Part shown: one piece after another, positions 54,539 to 63,286 of the stretch
Numbering within the stretch: position 1 is the first letter of the stretch
Layout of the letters: every line of letters starts with the position of its first letter
NCBI GenBank assembly: GCA_020439745.1
Contig: JAGQSC010000019.1
Location: forward strand, 310,001-374,000
Length of the DNA: 64,000 bases
Direction: 5' to 3'
Origin: Acidobacteriota bacterium
GTDB taxonomy: Bacteria > Acidobacteriota > Holophagae > Acanthopleuribacterales > Acanthopleuribacteraceae
Notes under the pieces: generated by a model
Databases searched by the model: none
What the model was told of the DNA's origin: nothing
The model's input: the letters and a program-made list of their open reading frames with translations, nothing else
Translations under genes and position numbers: made by a program

Positions 54539-54704
54539 ACCTCACTCCATTCACATGTCTGATGATGGGCGCAAAAAAGACCGCCCACGCGCCAAAATGG
54601 CGCAATCAATCCCAGTCCCCCGGCCCCTCATAACCCGCAAAACGGAGTCCGTGTTGCGCAATGGGTGCCGTTCTTGATGGACGAAGGGCAAATTTCGTAC
54701 CAAA

Positions 54705-55115
54705 TCAGTCGTCTTTGGTCCAGGCCTCCGTCTCCACAACAACACCACCACCCTGTTTTGGACGGGAAAACCTTGCAATAAGTCGACGTGCAAAGTACAT
54801 CCGAACAGATGGAATAACGCCGATGAAACCCGCGATATCCGTGATAAACCCCGGTGTCAACAACAGTGCACCCACACCAAACAACATGGCAGCTGCCACA
54901 AACTCAACAGCGGGCAGCTGTCCGCTTTGCGCCTGTTTCTGAATCTGTTGCCACGACCTGAAACCCTCACGACGTACCAAAGCACCACCGATGAGACCAG
55001 TCAGTGCACAGCCCGCAATGGTCCACAAGGCTCCCCACCGAGATGCAACCTCGATAATCAACAACATCTCAGCGAAAGTAAGAGCGACGACCAGAATGAA
55101 AAAGCGAAGGATCAA
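54705..55115 (-). CDS. fxsA: FxsA family membrane protein
   Basis: 136 residues with two or three helices. AEMLLIIEVASRWG, RREGF, GALLLTPGFITDIAGF are the FxsA blocks. E. coli FxsA eases exclusion of phage T7 when overproduced; the usual role is unclear. TTG 55115 overlaps the kinase stop (TTGA). Confidence 0.87.
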   Translation of the reverse strand: MILRFFILVVALTFAEMLLIIEVASRWGALWTIAGCALTGLIGGALVRREGFRSWQQIQKQAQSGQLPAVEFVAAAMLFGVGALLLTPGFITDIAGFIGVIPSVRMYFARRLIARFSRPKQGGGVVVETEAWTKDD

Positions 55116-57067
55116 GTAGCGGCTGCCAGGGCTGCTTCCAAATCAACCAGGGACTGGTATCGGTGCTCAGGTTTCTTGTTGATGGCCGTGAGAATCACGC
55201 GCTCCAGCTCCATCGGCAAGCCGGGGTAGTGACTTCGCGGTGCAGCTGCTGGCGTATTCAAGTGACCGTGAAAAATCTGCGTGGTATTGCTTCCCTCAAA
55301 AGGGACCTTGCCTGAAAAGACTTGGTACATCATGATGCCAACACTGTACAGGTCACTACGAGCATCCATAGTTTCACCCATGATCTGTTCGGGAGCCATA
55401 TAAACCGGCGTACCAGTGACGTACATTTGGTTACTTCGCTCCAGTTTGGCGGCACGTGCAACGCCAAAATCCATGACCTTGACGACGCCGCGATTGTCGA
55501 TCATGACGTTGTCCGGCTTGACATCACCGTGGATGACCCCAGCTTCGTGGGCAGCGTGCAGGCCTAAACAAACCTGCCGCATGATGCGGCTTCCTATGGC
55601 CACCGGCAAACGTTCCAGACCACGCATGGCCTGGCGAAGTGTTCTGCCTTCGATGTATTCCATCGTGACGAATTGCAGATCGTGCGCCAAATGGAAGTCG
55701 TAGGTGCGCACCACGTTTTTGTGGGTCACGCGTCGGGCCAGTTTGGTTTCGTTCTTCAGCATTTCGCGCAGACCTTCGTCATCGATGTGTAAGGTTTTCA
55801 GCGCAACCGCTTCATCAAGTGTCATGTCATGCGCCCGATAAACTTGGCCCATGCCACCTTTGCCCAGTACTTCCAGGATACGATACCGCCCAGACAGAAT
55901 CGCATTCGCCTTCAAGGTCCCACCACTGGGCACTTCCGGTTTCATGGGTTCTGAGGCCACAGTCTTTTGTGCTGTTTTTTCCAGAAACTCGATCAGCTCA
56001 CGTTGTTCACGTAATTCTTGAACGAGTTCACGAAATGCTCGGGCCAAGACACCGATTTCGTCTTTGCGTCCCGTTTGGATGTCACCTTCATTAAAGTGGT
56101 CTTGACGCATGCCCTCAACGACGTGGGTGAGTTGGCTGAGGGGCCGAGTGATGCCTCGAGACACCAAGAAACTCAACGGAATCATGAGCGCAATGGCCAC
56201 TGCGCCCCAAAGTAACGCCGTTCGTATCATCTTGTGAAAGGGACTCATTTCGCGATCAACCGATCGAAGTGCCACAAACTGACCAGTGGCTGCACCTCGA
56301 TTGTTGCGTAAGCTCCCGGTCACCGCGCGAAACGTTTCAGACGCCAATTTGATCTCGTGGACCTGGTTGGCCTGCAAATTGGCAAATGTTGCTGCTAACG
56401 CAGACCGGTCCAGTTGTTGAGCTGCCGTATGAAGCGAAGCAGCACTAATGCGTGGTTGGCCGCCATTCATGACAAACGCTGTGTCACAGGCTGTCAGATC
56501 CGCGAACTGCTCAGCCACTTGATCGTCAATTCGGTATCCGATCATCACGAAACCGTAAAGGGCATCGCCGATGGTAATGGGACTCATAACCACGTGGTAG
56601 AGCGCAGGTCCGAGGCCCAACACACTCACCGACTCTCCGCCTTCGTCAAAGGCACCCAAGGCATCTTGGATATCGCCTAAAGAGCGATCATCCAAATCGC
56701 CACCTGTTTGGACCACAATCGCTCCGCTCCCGTCGGTCACCATGGCAAAATCGCAATCCGAGAATCGGCGGATCTCCTCAAATTGGTCGATCATGGATTC
56801 GGTGGCACCGGCTTCAATAGCCTCGGCCATGTAAGCCTTGAAGGCGCTATTACCGCTGACGTAAGCGTTCACAGCTTGGAGCTTTGCTCGAACGTCCTTT
56901 TCATACTGTTCAATGGTGCTTCGAGCTCTATTCAACCCTTGTTCAATCACCTGATTGGCAGTTTGGCGGGAGGAATGTTCAAAGACCGCGGCCACGCCCA
57001 GCAAGAGCGCGACCGAAATCAATGCAATCCCCAACCAGACCTTGTGCCTTAGTGAAATCACCGTCAA
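55112..57067 (-). CDS. transmembrane sensor Ser/Thr kinase with HAMP domain
   Basis: 651 residues from TTG 57067. An N-terminal helix (9-29), a ~240-residue periplasmic double-Cache-like region (FAMVTDGSGAIVVQTGGDLDD, VVMSPITIGDALYGFVMIGY), a second helix (about 285-305), a HAMP domain (ITRPLSQLTHVVEGM) and coiled-coil, then a C-terminal Hanks kinase (~395-651): GKGGMG, lysine in VALKTL, HGDVKPDN, DFGVARA, YMAPEQ. HRD is HGD, so this is a non-RD kinase, not needing activation-loop phosphate. A histidine-kinase-like input layout on a Ser/Thr kinase is notable. It is between the cupredoxin gene and fxsA. Confidence 0.94.
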   Translation of the reverse strand: MTVISLRHKVWLGIALISVALLLGVAAVFEHSSRQTANQVIEQGLNRARSTIEQYEKDVRAKLQAVNAYVSGNSAFKAYMAEAIEAGATESMIDQFEEIRRFSDCDFAMVTDGSGAIVVQTGGDLDDRSLGDIQDALGAFDEGGESVSVLGLGPALYHVVMSPITIGDALYGFVMIGYRIDDQVAEQFADLTACDTAFVMNGGQPRISAASLHTAAQQLDRSALAATFANLQANQVHEIKLASETFRAVTGSLRNNRGAATGQFVALRSVDREMSPFHKMIRTALLWGAVAIALMIPLSFLVSRGITRPLSQLTHVVEGMRQDHFNEGDIQTGRKDEIGVLARAFRELVQELREQRELIEFLEKTAQKTVASEPMKPEVPSGGTLKANAILSGRYRILEVLGKGGMGQVYRAHDMTLDEAVALKTLHIDDEGLREMLKNETKLARRVTHKNVVRTYDFHLAHDLQFVTMEYIEGRTLRQAMRGLERLPVAIGSRIMRQVCLGLHAAHEAGVIHGDVKPDNVMIDNRGVVKVMDFGVARAAKLERSNQMYVTGTPVYMAPEQIMGETMDARSDLYSVGIMMYQVFSGKVPFEGSNTTQIFHGHLNTPAAAPRSHYPGLPMELERVILTAINKKPEHRYQSLVDLEAALAAAT

Positions 57068-58416
57068 TAGTTCTCCGCACTGGAACGCGAGTAACGTTTG
57101 CCAGATTTGTTCAAGTGAGCAATTCTCCGCTGTTTAAGCTTGATGTGCAAGTTGACATCAGAAATATCTGAAGCTGCGACCTCTACTTTTTGGGTCGTCA
57201 TTTCTCCATGGGGATGCCACACCGACAATACATATTCGCCCGGCTCCAGATCGTTGAAGTTGAAACGTCCGTTGGGCCCGACATATGCGATGTGAGGTGA
57301 GTCCACGACCAGCACGTAGGCATTCATCTCGTGATGGACATTGCAAAACACTTTGACTAGCCCCTCGTGCTTAAAGGTGTGAGAGACACCTTCACCAGCG
57401 GCATAACGTCCCGCATCAAAAGCATTCTTCCCGGAAACCGAAAAAACATTATGGATGATGGGGTCTGAGTTTGGAAAGTGAACTTCAGAACCCTTGGGAA
57501 CAGCGAGTACACGGGGGACAAAGGTCTTGTCGCGTGTGATAATCTCAAACCGACCGGAAGCAGATTGGCCTACCAATGAACCCCCAGTGAGGGTCACTAC
57601 GATGGGGTCGCTCCCCGCATCGCCCGTCACCGAAACGTTACCTGTTACCGAATACACCGATGGCTTGGTTACATCCGCCATCGCGGGTTTTGGGGACGAA
57701 ACCGGGCTTGGCTCGGGTTGCGCTACCTGTTCGGGTTCCTGAGTCATGACGGGTTCTGGCTCATCATTCACGACTGGCTGAGGGGCCTTTGTTTCAGGCA
57801 CAGATTCCTCGACAACGGGTTGTGCTGAAGCTTTCGCGACTTGAACTACAGGCGATGTGACGGCCTCATCAAAGACCAGATTCACCGTTGTGGGGCCATC
57901 CCCCCTTACCTGAATCCTTTTCTCAAGATAAGGGTAACCCGGTACCCAAGCTCCAAGGCGGTATCGTCCTGGAGGCAATTGGCTTAACCTAAATGATCCA
58001 TCTGCCGAAACTTCAGTCCAAGCGACTCTATCCCGCACCAGCACAATGCCACGCATATCACCGTAGACCTTGCACCTCACTTCCACCAAACCACTGCTCG
58101 TAAACACCCGTCTTTCGTCCTCGCCTTCGTCCAAGCGTCCACCGGCAAAGGCGTTGGCACCGCTCTGAGAGATCAGGTTATGCGCCAGTGATCCCGTGTT
58201 CCGAAACACCACAGGCACCCCGCGGGGAACAAGCGCGATCTGCGGCATAAATGACCGATCACGCACTTCAATGACATAAGCTTCAGGTTCGCCATCCAAC
58301 AGTTCCATGAACACAACCGCACCTCCGGGTACGGTTTCTTGTGTGGTCTGAACGGTACCCTCACAGGTTCCCGCGATCAATACTGAAGTTACGAAAAGCA
58401 AGACAAAATAACGCAT
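57064..58416 (-). CDS. tandem cupredoxin and carboxypeptidase-regulatory-like domain protein
   Basis: 450 residues from ATG 58416, after AGGAGAAG; a longer frame to 58449 is not supported. Signal peptide 1-19. Two copies of a unit follow: cupredoxin plus a carboxypeptidase-regulatory beta-sandwich (FRLSQLPPGRYRLGAW; FNFNDLEPGEYVLSVW), joined by a Pro/Glu-rich linker (about 205-250). The second cupredoxin has all type I copper ligands: His322, then Cys358-x2-His361-x2-Met364 (amicyanin spacing). The first has His79, Cys115 and Met121, but Tyr118 instead of the His. It likely transfers electrons or binds copper in the periplasm. It starts 3 bases after the barrel gene. Confidence 0.9.
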   Translation of the reverse strand: MRYFVLLFVTSVLIAGTCEGTVQTTQETVPGGAVVFMELLDGEPEAYVIEVRDRSFMPQIALVPRGVPVVFRNTGSLAHNLISQSGANAFAGGRLDEGEDERRVFTSSGLVEVRCKVYGDMRGIVLVRDRVAWTEVSADGSFRLSQLPPGRYRLGAWVPGYPYLEKRIQVRGDGPTTVNLVFDEAVTSPVVQVAKASAQPVVEESVPETKAPQPVVNDEPEPVMTQEPEQVAQPEPSPVSSPKPAMADVTKPSVYSVTGNVSVTGDAGSDPIVVTLTGGSLVGQSASGRFEIITRDKTFVPRVLAVPKGSEVHFPNSDPIIHNVFSVSGKNAFDAGRYAAGEGVSHTFKHEGLVKVFCNVHHEMNAYVLVVDSPHIAYVGPNGRFNFNDLEPGEYVLSVWHPHGEMTTQKVEVAASDISDVNLHIKLKQRRIAHLNKSGKRYSRSSAENY

Positions 58417-58418
58417 GA

Positions 58419-59771
58419 TCACTTCTCCTGTTCGCTGTTCCAGCGCCATCGCAAGGTGGTCAAGAACTCGTCAGCGTGTTCCCATTTCCCCAGTCGCAGG
58501 AATTGGTTGTCACTGTATTCAATGAAGAGTCGCCAGCCGCGATAAAGTCGAGCCGAGACCCCATAATCCAGCTTCTTCCATTCCCACCAAACGCTGGGCG
58601 TTGGATAAACACCGGCATTCCCCACAAAATCTGGCTCCAGTTTTGAGTAGCGAATGGCCGGTGTGACCGACGGAAGTATCTGGCTCTTTTGGAATGCCAA
58701 CCACAAGGGGAGCTTGAATGTCCAGGAGAGTTCACCTTCAAGTGCTGTCCGACCAAGACCTGCCACCTCAGAGTCAATCGACTGGAGAAACAGCGTTCCG
58801 CTATCAAAATAGACCCATGATGTGATGGTTAGTTCCTCCTTAGACTTGCCTTCCAAAGGCAGTCCTGGAGGTAACCCCAATTCCTCGACCCCCAACAGCA
58901 AATCCATGTCACCGCCATAAAATGATCCTCGCATGTCGACCGTGTCGCGTAGATCTCGCTCGAAATAGGAAACCAAAACGTTTACGCTGCGCCGCCCGTA
59001 ATCGTCGCCATACCAAAAGCCGCCAGCCAGACCCAGCTCTGCTTCCGAAAATCGAAGGTCCTCGATCTCAGCATCATAAAAAAAGACAAACCCACTTTTG
59101 TAGGGCGGATCCGGGAACGGATTGATGAATGGGTTTCTGGCCGGTGAACCGTTGTCTCCAGCCAAGGCATTGGCGTCGCGCAGGAAGAGAGGGTTCCCAA
59201 CCGTATAGCTTCCCTTGACGTAGATGTTCTTGGTGATTTGAAATCCACCTTCCATGCCAGCATCCTCTAATCGATTGAACACCGTGCTGGCCAGGCCATA
59301 GCTCACGAGATGACGGTCGTCCTGGCGTTCAAACTTGCCAAATTTACCCAGCTTCACGAAAAAAGAGCGCGCTTCCGGCACGTCGCCTGGTTCAGATTCA
59401 GTGCCATAACGAATCCAGATTTCGTCCATGTCCCACTGCCTGTCACTGGAGGTAGGGTTGCGATCGTACAGGTCGATCACATCCACCTTCGCGTGGCCCG
59501 ACCATTGGCCGTATTCCATGTGTCCAACCAACGTGAATCTGGACATTTCATAATAACTACCCGCCTGTACGGTCTCCAAGGAGCCACTCGTTTCTCCGGG
59601 AGGCAGGAACTCTTCGGGAAATGGAAAAGGAATCCCGAATTTGGCCTCATCGGAATCGCGGTAGTTCATGTCGGACTCTAATCCAAACCTAAATCGCAGG
59701 TCCTGGGCTAACAAAGGCATCGCTAGGGATATGGATAACAACACAATGATTCTCAATCTTGTCCTCCCCAT
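58419..59771 (-). CDS. outer-membrane beta-barrel protein
   Basis: 450 residues. Signal peptide 1-22 (IIVLLSISLAMPLLAQ), then alternating short amphipathic beta-strands with aromatic ends (RFTLVGHMEYGQWSGHAKVD, GFQITKNIYVKGSYTVGN, GGFWYGDDYGRRSVNVLVS). The C terminus LTTLRWRWNS is strand-like. It resembles porin-type or capsule-export barrels; it has no plug domain, so a TonB receptor is unlikely. It is the first gene of the long minus-strand run and is co-transcribed with the cupredoxin protein. Confidence 0.82.
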   Translation of the reverse strand: MGRTRLRIIVLLSISLAMPLLAQDLRFRFGLESDMNYRDSDEAKFGIPFPFPEEFLPPGETSGSLETVQAGSYYEMSRFTLVGHMEYGQWSGHAKVDVIDLYDRNPTSSDRQWDMDEIWIRYGTESEPGDVPEARSFFVKLGKFGKFERQDDRHLVSYGLASTVFNRLEDAGMEGGFQITKNIYVKGSYTVGNPLFLRDANALAGDNGSPARNPFINPFPDPPYKSGFVFFYDAEIEDLRFSEAELGLAGGFWYGDDYGRRSVNVLVSYFERDLRDTVDMRGSFYGGDMDLLLGVEELGLPPGLPLEGKSKEELTITSWVYFDSGTLFLQSIDSEVAGLGRTALEGELSWTFKLPLWLAFQKSQILPSVTPAIRYSKLEPDFVGNAGVYPTPSVWWEWKKLDYGVSARLYRGWRLFIEYSDNQFLRLGKWEHADEFLTTLRWRWNSEQEK

Positions 59772-59870
59772 TGCTCGTACGTCGAGTTGAGTGATTCATC
59801 CAGTTTGGGTTACGCTGCATAACATCCTAATGGATCTGTAGAAATTAGCGACAAGGAATTCGAAAACAAC

Positions 59871-61652
59871 ATGATTGGAGCGCTTTTGATGGTTCTGAAC
59901 GCCATGGACCCCCACAGTTACGCAAATACCGATCAGGTACAGGTGACGCATATGACGTTAGACTTACGCCTGAATTTCGAGGCGCAGACCATCGCGGGGA
60001 CGGTGACTCTCGACCTGGATCGCCGTGCGCCCAAATTGGTTCTCGATACCGATCAACTGATCATTCAAGCCGTCCAAGACGGTGCGGGCAACCCCCTTGA
60101 ATACACCTTGTCTCCGGCTAAGGCCTATATGGGGCAGGCACTTTACGTAACGCTTCACGATCAAACAACTCAAGTCACGATTCAATACACCACCTCGCCT
60201 TCAGCAGGTGCCATTCAGTGGCTGTCATCCGAAATTACTCAGAGTCACAAGCCCTTTGTTTTCACTCAGTCTCAGGCCACATTGGCAAGGTCTTGGATAC
60301 CATGCATGGACTCGCCTTCGATCAAAGGCACCTACCGAGCTACCATCCGCGTGCCAGCCGGATTGACGGCCGTGATGAGTGCCGCCCACAAAGACCACGA
60401 TGTGGAACGCGGTGTGTTCACATTTCAAATGGACCAACCGATTCCTTCATATTTGATCGCACTGGCCGTTGGAGACTTAAAGTTTGCGAGTTTGTCGGAC
60501 CGAACGGGTGTTTACGCCGAGCCGGGAGTGGTCGATGCCGCTGCAGCAGAGTTTCGCGATGCGGAAAAGATGCTCAAGGCTGCAGAATCACTTTTGGGAC
60601 CCTACGAGTGGGAGCGGTGGGACATTCTGGTATTACCTGCAAGCTTTCCTTTCGGTGGGATGGAAAACCCGAGGATCACTTTCGCCACACCTACCGTCAT
60701 TGCCGGTGACAGGTCGCTGGTCAGCCTACTCGCGCATGAACTGGCCCATTCTTGGTCCGGCAATTTGGTCACCAACGCCACTTGGAACGATTTCTGGCTG
60801 AACGAGGGATTCACGACGTATATTGAGAACCGCATCATGGAGCAACTCTACGGTAAAGACCTCGCCGCGATGATGGGTTTGTTGGGTCAGCAAGATCTTC
60901 AAGCTGCGGTGAAGAGCCTGCCGGCCGAGGACACGAAACTGAAGCTTGATCTCAAAGGCCGCAATGCCGACGACGGCATGTCCGATGTCGCTTATGAAAA
61001 AGGCGCAAACATGTTGCGGTTAATGGAACAAGCCTTCGGAAGGGACGCATTTGACATCTATCTCAAAGGATATTTTCACCGATACAAATTCAAAACCCTA
61101 ACCACCGAAGATTGGCTTAGCGATGCAAAGGCTCAGCTTCAAGGCAATCCCAATGACATCTGGGAGCGTGTCGAGAATTGGGTGTACCAGCCAGGTATTC
61201 CCGTTGATATGGTCCGACTTTCGAGCTCCCGTTTTAAGGCAAGAACGGATGACGCCAAGAACTGGGCAACCAGCGGCACACTGCCTAAAACCGATGAATG
61301 GGTCACGCAGGAATGGCTCCACTTTCTTCGCAGCCTTCCCCAGCAACTGGCTCCTGAAAAGTTAGCGGACCTCGATCGCTCCTTTGGGCTTACCCACACG
61401 GGCAATGCAGAAATTGCGTGCACTTGGTTCACCCTCTGCATCGCCAACAATTACACGCCCAGTTATGATGCCGTGCAAACGTTTCTCGGGACCATCGGGC
61501 GCCGTAAATTCCTGATGCCCCTATACGAAGCACTCTTGGCCAACCCCAACACCAAGGAACTGGCTGACGCGATTTATCGCAAATCTCGCTCCAATTATCA
61601 CAGTATTTCACAGGCATCACTGGACAAACTGTTTAGCGGCCCTATTCAATAG
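59871..61652 (+). CDS. M1-family metallo-aminopeptidase
   Basis: 593 residues, like the short M1 (leukotriene A4 hydrolase-type) enzymes. GGMENP (exopeptidase motif) precedes HELAH (289-293) and Glu312, the zinc site HExxH-x18-E. The central YEKGAN and the tail of helices fit the C-terminal domain of the family. N-terminal residues form the usual saddle-like beta domain (THMTLDLRLNFEAQTIAGTV). It removes N-terminal amino acids. The start ATG 59871 has AAGGAA upstream; ATG 59889 is possible. There is no clear signal peptide, so it may be cytoplasmic. Confidence 0.93.
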   Translation: MIGALLMVLNAMDPHSYANTDQVQVTHMTLDLRLNFEAQTIAGTVTLDLDRRAPKLVLDTDQLIIQAVQDGAGNPLEYTLSPAKAYMGQALYVTLHDQTTQVTIQYTTSPSAGAIQWLSSEITQSHKPFVFTQSQATLARSWIPCMDSPSIKGTYRATIRVPAGLTAVMSAAHKDHDVERGVFTFQMDQPIPSYLIALAVGDLKFASLSDRTGVYAEPGVVDAAAAEFRDAEKMLKAAESLLGPYEWERWDILVLPASFPFGGMENPRITFATPTVIAGDRSLVSLLAHELAHSWSGNLVTNATWNDFWLNEGFTTYIENRIMEQLYGKDLAAMMGLLGQQDLQAAVKSLPAEDTKLKLDLKGRNADDGMSDVAYEKGANMLRLMEQAFGRDAFDIYLKGYFHRYKFKTLTTEDWLSDAKAQLQGNPNDIWERVENWVYQPGIPVDMVRLSSSRFKARTDDAKNWATSGTLPKTDEWVTQEWLHFLRSLPQQLAPEKLADLDRSFGLTHTGNAEIACTWFTLCIANNYTPSYDAVQTFLGTIGRRKFLMPLYEALLANPNTKELADAIYRKSRSNYHSISQASLDKLFSGPIQ

Positions 61653-61683
61653 CCTGAGGTACAATGAAGTTGCAGGAGGCACC

Positions 61684-61905
61684 ATGTGCCGGATAACCAT
61701 ACGTATTGATGACCCAGAAGTGAAACAAACATGGACAGTGGAGAAGGAACTGATCATTCTCAGGTCCCATCATGGAGACTTCTTTGAAATCGAATGCGAT
61801 GGTATCAGTTCCACCGTTTACCAACTTGAACGGGCACAGGCAATCGCCGACTACGTGGCCAGCCAACTCAGTTCCTGGCTTGGAGCAGACGAAGCGGAGA
61901 ACTAA
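61684..61905 (+). CDS. small acidic hypothetical protein
   Basis: 73 residues, with many Glu and Asp, and a beta-type start (CRITIRIDDPEVKQ). AGGAGG eight bases upstream of ATG supports translation. Its TAA overlaps the ATG of the S4-domain gene by one base. No family is known. Confidence 0.6.
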   Translation: MCRITIRIDDPEVKQTWTVEKELIILRSHHGDFFEIECDGISSTVYQLERAQAIADYVASQLSSWLGADEAEN

Positions 61906-62300
61906 TGGATCAGGAAAAAGTGAGATTGGACCGCTGGTTGGTGGCCGTCCGTCTGTTCAAGACGCGCGCTTTGAGCGCTGAGGCTATTTCCGGCGGCAAG
62001 GTGAAGGTGAATGACGAGTCTGCCAAGCCCCATAAGTCCATCAGAATAGGCGATGTCGTGACACTCAAACGCGATGGACAAACGTGCGCCTACACGGTCA
62101 TGAAGGCGATCGAGAAACGCGTCAGCGCCAGTGATGCTATTCAGTGCTATCAATTAGAGGTCGACCCAGGCCTGGACCTTGATCAGAAGCAGATGCTGCA
62201 GACCATTCGAGATCTGGCAAGGCTACAACCCAAGTCCAAGGGGCGACCCTCAAAAAGGGACCGCCGTGTTATGCAGCGATTCAAGGAACACATCGAATGA
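61905..62300 (+). CDS. S4-domain RNA-binding protein (HslR/Hsp15-like)
   Basis: 131 residues. The S4 domain at 5-65 (VRLDRWLVAVRLFKTRALS, GGKVKVNDESAKPHKSIRIGD) matches Hsp15/HslR, which binds 50S subunits carrying a stuck nascent chain. The C-terminal part is Lys/Arg-rich (KGRPSKRDRR) as in the family. It overlaps galE by four bases. Confidence 0.9.
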   Translation: MDQEKVRLDRWLVAVRLFKTRALSAEAISGGKVKVNDESAKPHKSIRIGDVVTLKRDGQTCAYTVMKAIEKRVSASDAIQCYQLEVDPGLDLDQKQMLQTIRDLARLQPKSKGRPSKRDRRVMQRFKEHIE

Positions 62301-63286
62301 GAACGCTGGTTGTGGGAGGTGCCGGCTACATCGGTAGCCACGTCGTACTGGCACTACTCGATGCCGGTCCATTCCATGTCGCCGTGCTAGACGATTTCAG
62401 CACAGGGCACCGCATCAACGTACCCGATATGGCCGAGCTTTTTGAAGGCGACTTTCGCGACCGTACGTTTCTGCACCAGGTATTCCGAGCATTTCGGCCG
62501 CAAGCCGTCATACACCTCGCTGCGCTCAAAGCGGCCGGTGAATCGATGAATATTCCCGTGACCTATGCCAATCACAATTTGATCGGTTCTTTGGGCCTGA
62601 TTCATACCTGTCTGGAATATGGGATTGAGGCGTTTGTCTTTTCTTCGACGGCTGCCGTGTATGGCGATCCTGTTTACCTTCCTCTGGACGAAGATCACCC
62701 CACCAAACCCATTAACTTCTATGGCTACACCAAGCTTGCTATTGAGGAACACCTGAGTTGGTACAGCCAGCTTTCAGGCCTTAGCTATGCGAGTTTGCGC
62801 TATTTCAATGCGGCCGGTTACGACGCCTCAGGCCGTGTACAGGGACTTGAAACAGATCCGCGCAACCTCATACCCATTGTCATGGAGACCGCAGCCGGAT
62901 TGCGCCCGTCCCTGTCCGTATTTGGAGATGACTACCCCACCCCTGATGGCACCTGCGTTCGTGACTACATCCACGTCACAGATCTTGCCGACGCGCATGT
63001 CCGCGCGCTGGAAGCTGTTGCAAAGCATGGCTCACTGATATGCAATTTGGGAACCGGAAGTGGGTTCAGTGTTTTGGAAGTGTTGGCGTCTGCCAGAAAG
63101 GTCACCAGTCGGCCGATCCCGTCCGTGATCAGCGCGCGACGCCCAGGTGACCCACCCCAGCTGTGGGCGTCCAACGATCGAGCAACCCGATTGCTGGGCT
63201 GGAAGCCGCAACACTCTGACTTAGGCACACTCCTAAACACGGCCTGGCAGGTGATTCGCCCACAAATTCTGGAGGAGCAAACTTGA
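62297..63286 (+). CDS. galE: UDP-glucose 4-epimerase
   Basis: 329 residues, standard GalE. NAD site GGAGYIGSH (7-15), catalytic FSSTAAVYG and YGYTK (Tyr-x3-Lys), AAGYDASGR, and DGTCVRDYIHVTDLADAH near the end. It interconverts UDP-glucose and UDP-galactose for surface polysaccharide. It overlaps the halogenase-like gene by four bases (TTGA). Confidence 0.95.
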   Translation: MRTLVVGGAGYIGSHVVLALLDAGPFHVAVLDDFSTGHRINVPDMAELFEGDFRDRTFLHQVFRAFRPQAVIHLAALKAAGESMNIPVTYANHNLIGSLGLIHTCLEYGIEAFVFSSTAAVYGDPVYLPLDEDHPTKPINFYGYTKLAIEEHLSWYSQLSGLSYASLRYFNAAGYDASGRVQGLETDPRNLIPIVMETAAGLRPSLSVFGDDYPTPDGTCVRDYIHVTDLADAHVRALEAVAKHGSLICNLGTGSGFSVLEVLASARKVTSRPIPSVISARRPGDPPQLWASNDRATRLLGWKPQHSDLGTLLNTAWQVIRPQILEEQT

